Source: Mesorhizobium sp. INR15 (GTDB lineage Bacteria > Pseudomonadota > Alphaproteobacteria > Rhizobiales > Rhizobiaceae). Taken from it: 64,000 nucleotides of DNA. Every line of letters begins with the position of its first letter. Positions within the stretch are counted from its first letter, which is position 1. The notes beneath the pieces were generated by a model. It searched no databases, was not told the DNA's origin, and worked only from the letters and a program-made list of their open reading frames with translations. Of this stretch, positions 61,343 through 64,000 are shown piece by piece. The position numbers and the translations under genes were made by a program. The DNA lies in assembly GCF_015500075.1 (NCBI RefSeq), contig NZ_CP045496.1:372001-436000 (forward strand). The letters are read 5' to 3'.

Positions 61343-62356
61343 ATGGCGGCTCAGATTTTCTCGGCCATATTCGTCATCATCGTCGGCGTTGGCGGCTGCG
61401 TCGCCTATTTCTGGGGCGCCAACAAGCTCGTCGACCTGATCTTTCCGTCGCGCGGCGTTGCTGGTGCCGCAGCTATCGACAACCTTCGCCGGCAAGGGCT
61501 GGTCCGTCCCTGGCTGTTCGTCGGCCCGGCGATGATCATCCTCACCATCTATCTGATCTACCCGGTCGTCGAGACACTGCGGTTGTCCTTCCTTGATCGC
61601 GGCGGGGCAAATTTCGTCGGCTTCGCCAACTATCAGTGGGCATTCGGCGACCGCGAGTTCCGAAACTCCATCCTCAACAACATCATCTGGCTGGCGGTCG
61701 TGCCCGCTGCCTGCACATTCCTCGGGCTGATCATCGCCGTGCTCACCGACAAGATCTGGTGGGGTACCATCGCCAAGAGCCTGATCTTCCTGCCGCTGGC
61801 CATCTCCTTCGTTGGCGCCAGCGTGATCTGGAAGTTCATCTACGAGTATCGTGGCGACGGCCAAACGCAGATCGGCATCCTCAACGCCATCATCCAGCAC
61901 TTTGGCGGCCAACCGCAGGTCTGGATCTCGCTGCCGTTCTGGAACAACTTCTTCCTGATGATCATCCTGATCTGGATTCAGACCGGCTTTGCCATGGTCA
62001 TCCTGTCTTCGGCCTTACGCGGCATTCCCGAGGAAACCCTGGAAGCCGCGGTCATCGATGGCGCCAATCCCTTCCAGATCTTCTGGAAAATCATGGTGCC
62101 GCAGATCTGGGGCACCATCGCTGTCGTCTGGACCACCATCACCATCCTCGTGCTCAAGGTCTTCGACATCGTGCTGACCATGACCAACGGACAGTGGAAC
62201 AGCCAGGTGCTGGCCAATCTGATGTTCGACTGGATGTTCCGCGGCGGCGGTGATTTCGGCCGCGGCGCCACCATAGCCATCATCATCATGATCGCGGTCA
62301 TTCCGATCATGGTCTGGAATATTCGCCAGGCGAACAAAGAAACGGAAGGACATTAA
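61343..62356 (+). CDS. aglF: Alpha-glucoside ABC transporter permease AglF
   Basis: A 337-residue inner-membrane permease of the MalF type. After an extra N-terminal helix (IFSAIFVIIVGVGGCVAYF) come about six more helices, with the EAA loop ETLEAAVIDGANPFQIFWKI near residue 232. The ribosome site GGGGGAGGAA lies just before ATG 61343. It ends 1 nt before aglG, so both are co-translated. Assignment to agl rests on its place between aglE and aglA-like genes. Confidence 0.93.
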   Translation: MAAQIFSAIFVIIVGVGGCVAYFWGANKLVDLIFPSRGVAGAAAIDNLRRQGLVRPWLFVGPAMIILTIYLIYPVVETLRLSFLDRGGANFVGFANYQWAFGDREFRNSILNNIIWLAVVPAACTFLGLIIAVLTDKIWWGTIAKSLIFLPLAISFVGASVIWKFIYEYRGDGQTQIGILNAIIQHFGGQPQVWISLPFWNNFFLMIILIWIQTGFAMVILSSALRGIPEETLEAAVIDGANPFQIFWKIMVPQIWGTIAVVWTTITILVLKVFDIVLTMTNGQWNSQVLANLMFDWMFRGGGDFGRGATIAIIIMIAVIPIMVWNIRQANKETEGH

Positions 62357-62357
62357 G

Positions 62358-63512
62358 ATGGCCGTCGCGACCGGAAATTCCTTCGCCAGCCGTTTCGGCG
62401 TCCATATCGCCGTGCTGATCTTCGTCACGATCTGGACCATTCCGACGCTCGGCATCCTGGTGTCGTCGCTGCGCGTCAAGGACCAGATCATCGCTTCGGG
62501 CTGGTGGAACTCCTTCTCCAGTTCCACACAGACCGAGGCCGGCCGGCTGCCGGCTGCCTCGACACAGGTCGAGAAGGACGGCAAATTCGTGCTCGCCGGC
62601 AACATCTTCGGCGACGGCGCCGCACGCAACATCAGCGCCTTCGGCGTCAAGTCGGCGGCACCGACCCAGTACCCAGCCGGCACATCAGCCGATCTTGGTG
62701 ACGGCGTCACCTTGCAGCTCAACGCCGACGGCAGCTTCGTCATGTCGTCGCCGAAGGCTTTCGAAGGCGATCGCGGCCAGCGCGTCTATTATGCCTCGTC
62801 GGCGCCGCCGAAATTCACCACCGACAACTACAAGACGGTGCTGTTTTCCGAAGGTATCGGGCGGTCCTTCATGAACTCGCTGACCGTCACCATTCCGGCG
62901 ACCATCATCCCGATCCTGATCGCCGCCTTTGCCGCGTACGCATTGGCCTGGATGCGCTTCCCGGGCCGGGCATTGCTGATAGCGGTCATCATCGGCCTGC
63001 TTGTGGTGCCGCTGCAGATGTCGCTAATCCCGCTGTTGAAGCTCTACAATGGTGTCGGCACCTTCTTCGGCGTGCCGTCGAAGACCTATCTCGGCATCTG
63101 GCTGGCGCATACCGGCTTCGGCCTGCCCTTCGCCATCTATCTCCTGCGCAGCTACATTGCCGGCCTGCCGCGCGAAATCATGGAATCGGCGCGCATCGAC
63201 GGCGCCAGCGACTTCGAGATTTTCGTCAAGATCGTGCTGCCGCTGTCGTTCCCGGTGCTGGCTTCTTTCGCCATCTTCCAGTTCCTGTGGGTGTGGAACG
63301 ACCTTCTGGTGGCAATGGTCTTTCTTGGCACGGAAGCCGACCAGATCGTGCTGACGGCGAAGCTCAACGCGCTGCTCGGCTCACGCGGCGGCGACTGGGA
63401 AATCCTGACGACTTCGGCTTTCGTGACCATCATCGTGCCGCTGATCGTCTTCTTCTCGCTGCAGCGCTACTTTGTTCGCGGGCTGCTTGCCGGCTCGGTG
63501 AAAGGAGGCTGA
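62358..63512 (+). CDS. aglG: Alpha-glucoside ABC transporter permease AglG
   Basis: A 384-residue partner permease. It has a long periplasmic insertion of about 110 residues (roughly 45-155) between helices 1 and 2, known in AglG-like permeases but rare in MalG. The EAA loop is ESARIDGASDFEIFVKIVLP near residue 275. It starts 1 nt after the aglF stop and is followed by aglA with AAAGGAGG overlapping its end. Six helices are visible. Confidence 0.93.
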   Translation: MAVATGNSFASRFGVHIAVLIFVTIWTIPTLGILVSSLRVKDQIIASGWWNSFSSSTQTEAGRLPAASTQVEKDGKFVLAGNIFGDGAARNISAFGVKSAAPTQYPAGTSADLGDGVTLQLNADGSFVMSSPKAFEGDRGQRVYYASSAPPKFTTDNYKTVLFSEGIGRSFMNSLTVTIPATIIPILIAAFAAYALAWMRFPGRALLIAVIIGLLVVPLQMSLIPLLKLYNGVGTFFGVPSKTYLGIWLAHTGFGLPFAIYLLRSYIAGLPREIMESARIDGASDFEIFVKIVLPLSFPVLASFAIFQFLWVWNDLLVAMVFLGTEADQIVLTAKLNALLGSRGGDWEILTTSAFVTIIVPLIVFFSLQRYFVRGLLAGSVKGG

Positions 63513-63516
63513 GACG

Positions 63517-64000
63517 ATGCAATCCGCTTTGAAGGCCAGTTCGAAGCCAGACCTTGCCGCCGATCGCGACTGGTGGCGAGGCGCGGTGATCTACCAGATC
63601 TATCCGCGCAGCTACCAGGACTCGAATGGCGACGGCATCGGCGACCTCAAAGGCATCGTCAGCCGCCTCCCCTATATCGCGTCGCTCGGCGTCGACGCGA
63701 TCTGGATCTCGCCCTTCTTCAAATCGCCGATGAAGGACTTCGGCTACGACGTGTCGGATTATTGCGACGTCGATCCGATGTTCGGCACGCTGGCCGACTT
63801 CGATGCGCTGACCGCCGAAGCACACCGGCTCGGGCTGAAGGTGATGATCGACGAGGTGCTTTCGCACACCGCCGACATCCATCCGTGGTTCAAGGAGAGC
63901 CGTTCGAGCCGCAACAATGCAAAGGCGGACTGGTATGTGTGGGCGGATGCCAGGCCGGACGGCACGCCGCCCAACAACTGGCTGTCGATATTCGGCGGCT
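63517..64000 (+). CDS. aglA: Alpha-glucosidase (GH13), N-terminal part, cut by window end
   Basis: The first 161 residues of a glycoside hydrolase family 13 enzyme, which hydrolyses the imported alpha-glucoside in the cytoplasm. Seen are WWRGAVIYQIYPRSYQDSNG, DLKGIVSRLPYIASLGVDAI and the first conserved region VMIDEVLSHT, where the family has D-x-V-x-x-H. The catalytic aspartate and glutamate are beyond the window. AAAGGAGG precedes ATG 63517, 4 nt after the aglG stop. No signal peptide, as expected for AglA. A typical length is about 540 residues. Confidence 0.93.
   Translation, partial: MQSALKASSKPDLAADRDWWRGAVIYQIYPRSYQDSNGDGIGDLKGIVSRLPYIASLGVDAIWISPFFKSPMKDFGYDVSDYCDVDPMFGTLADFDALTAEAHRLGLKVMIDEVLSHTADIHPWFKESRSSRNNAKADWYVWADARPDGTPPNNWLSIFGG

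Overview
The window looks like chromosomal DNA of an alphaproteobacterium of the order Hyphomicrobiales (Rhizobiales), most likely Mesorhizobium or a close relative. The basis is GC-rich DNA, dense catabolic and ABC/TRAP transport genes, rhizobial-type intergenic mosaic repeats, an aglEFGA locus arranged as in Sinorhizobium, and an alphaproteobacterial SOS box. No rRNA, tRNA, CRISPR, insertion sequence or phage gene was seen. Both window edges cut a gene: indolepyruvate oxidoreductase on the left and alpha-glucosidase on the right.

Layout. 1-5.3 kb: a partial indolepyruvate:ferredoxin oxidoreductase, a lipoprotein overlapping a CGNR zinc-finger regulator, and a divergent orphan LivH-type permease. 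5.4-10.7 kb: TRAP permease genes dctQM, an alcohol dehydrogenase, a VOC protein, and a convergent TRAP binding-protein gene that carries an apparent 4-nt C-terminal frameshift. 10.9-17.2 kb: a class I amidotransferase-like hydrolase, a small secreted inhibitor-like protein, a LacI regulator with a 2-hydroxyacid dehydrogenase, a DMT exporter, DUF2000/AraC and MarR. 17.6-20.4 kb: a COG0523 metallochaperone GTPase, a WD40 protein and a secreted protein. 20.5-26.1 kb: a class III aminotransferase, a glutamine-synthetase-like ligase, and a radical-SAM/UdgX DNA-repair pair preceded by a GAAC-N7-GAAC LexA box.

26.3-43.9 kb is a purine and ureide catabolism island. It holds guanine deaminase, xanthine dehydrogenase (xdhABC), urate hydroxylase PuuD, hydroxyisourate hydrolase, a PuuE-UraD fusion, ureidoglycine aminohydrolase and ureidoglycolate lyase, with a glycerate kinase nearby. 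The path from guanine to glyoxylate is complete except for the allantoate amidohydrolase, which is not in the window. Two LLM flavin monooxygenases and a PhzF protein sit inside the island.

44-52.9 kb: a CocE-type hydrolase and a peptide-type ABC importer whose operon is bracketed by two same-length paralogous binding proteins. 53-56.9 kb: a phosphodiesterase-like enzyme, then three overlapping genes for an ECF sigma factor, a membrane anti-sigma factor and a secreted subtilisin. The outer domain of the anti-sigma factor resembles the propeptide of that subtilisin, which suggests an unusual proteolytic signalling module. 56.9-64 kb: an FAD oxidoreductase, then a LacI regulator divergent from aglE-aglF-aglG-aglA, with matching palindromic operators between them.
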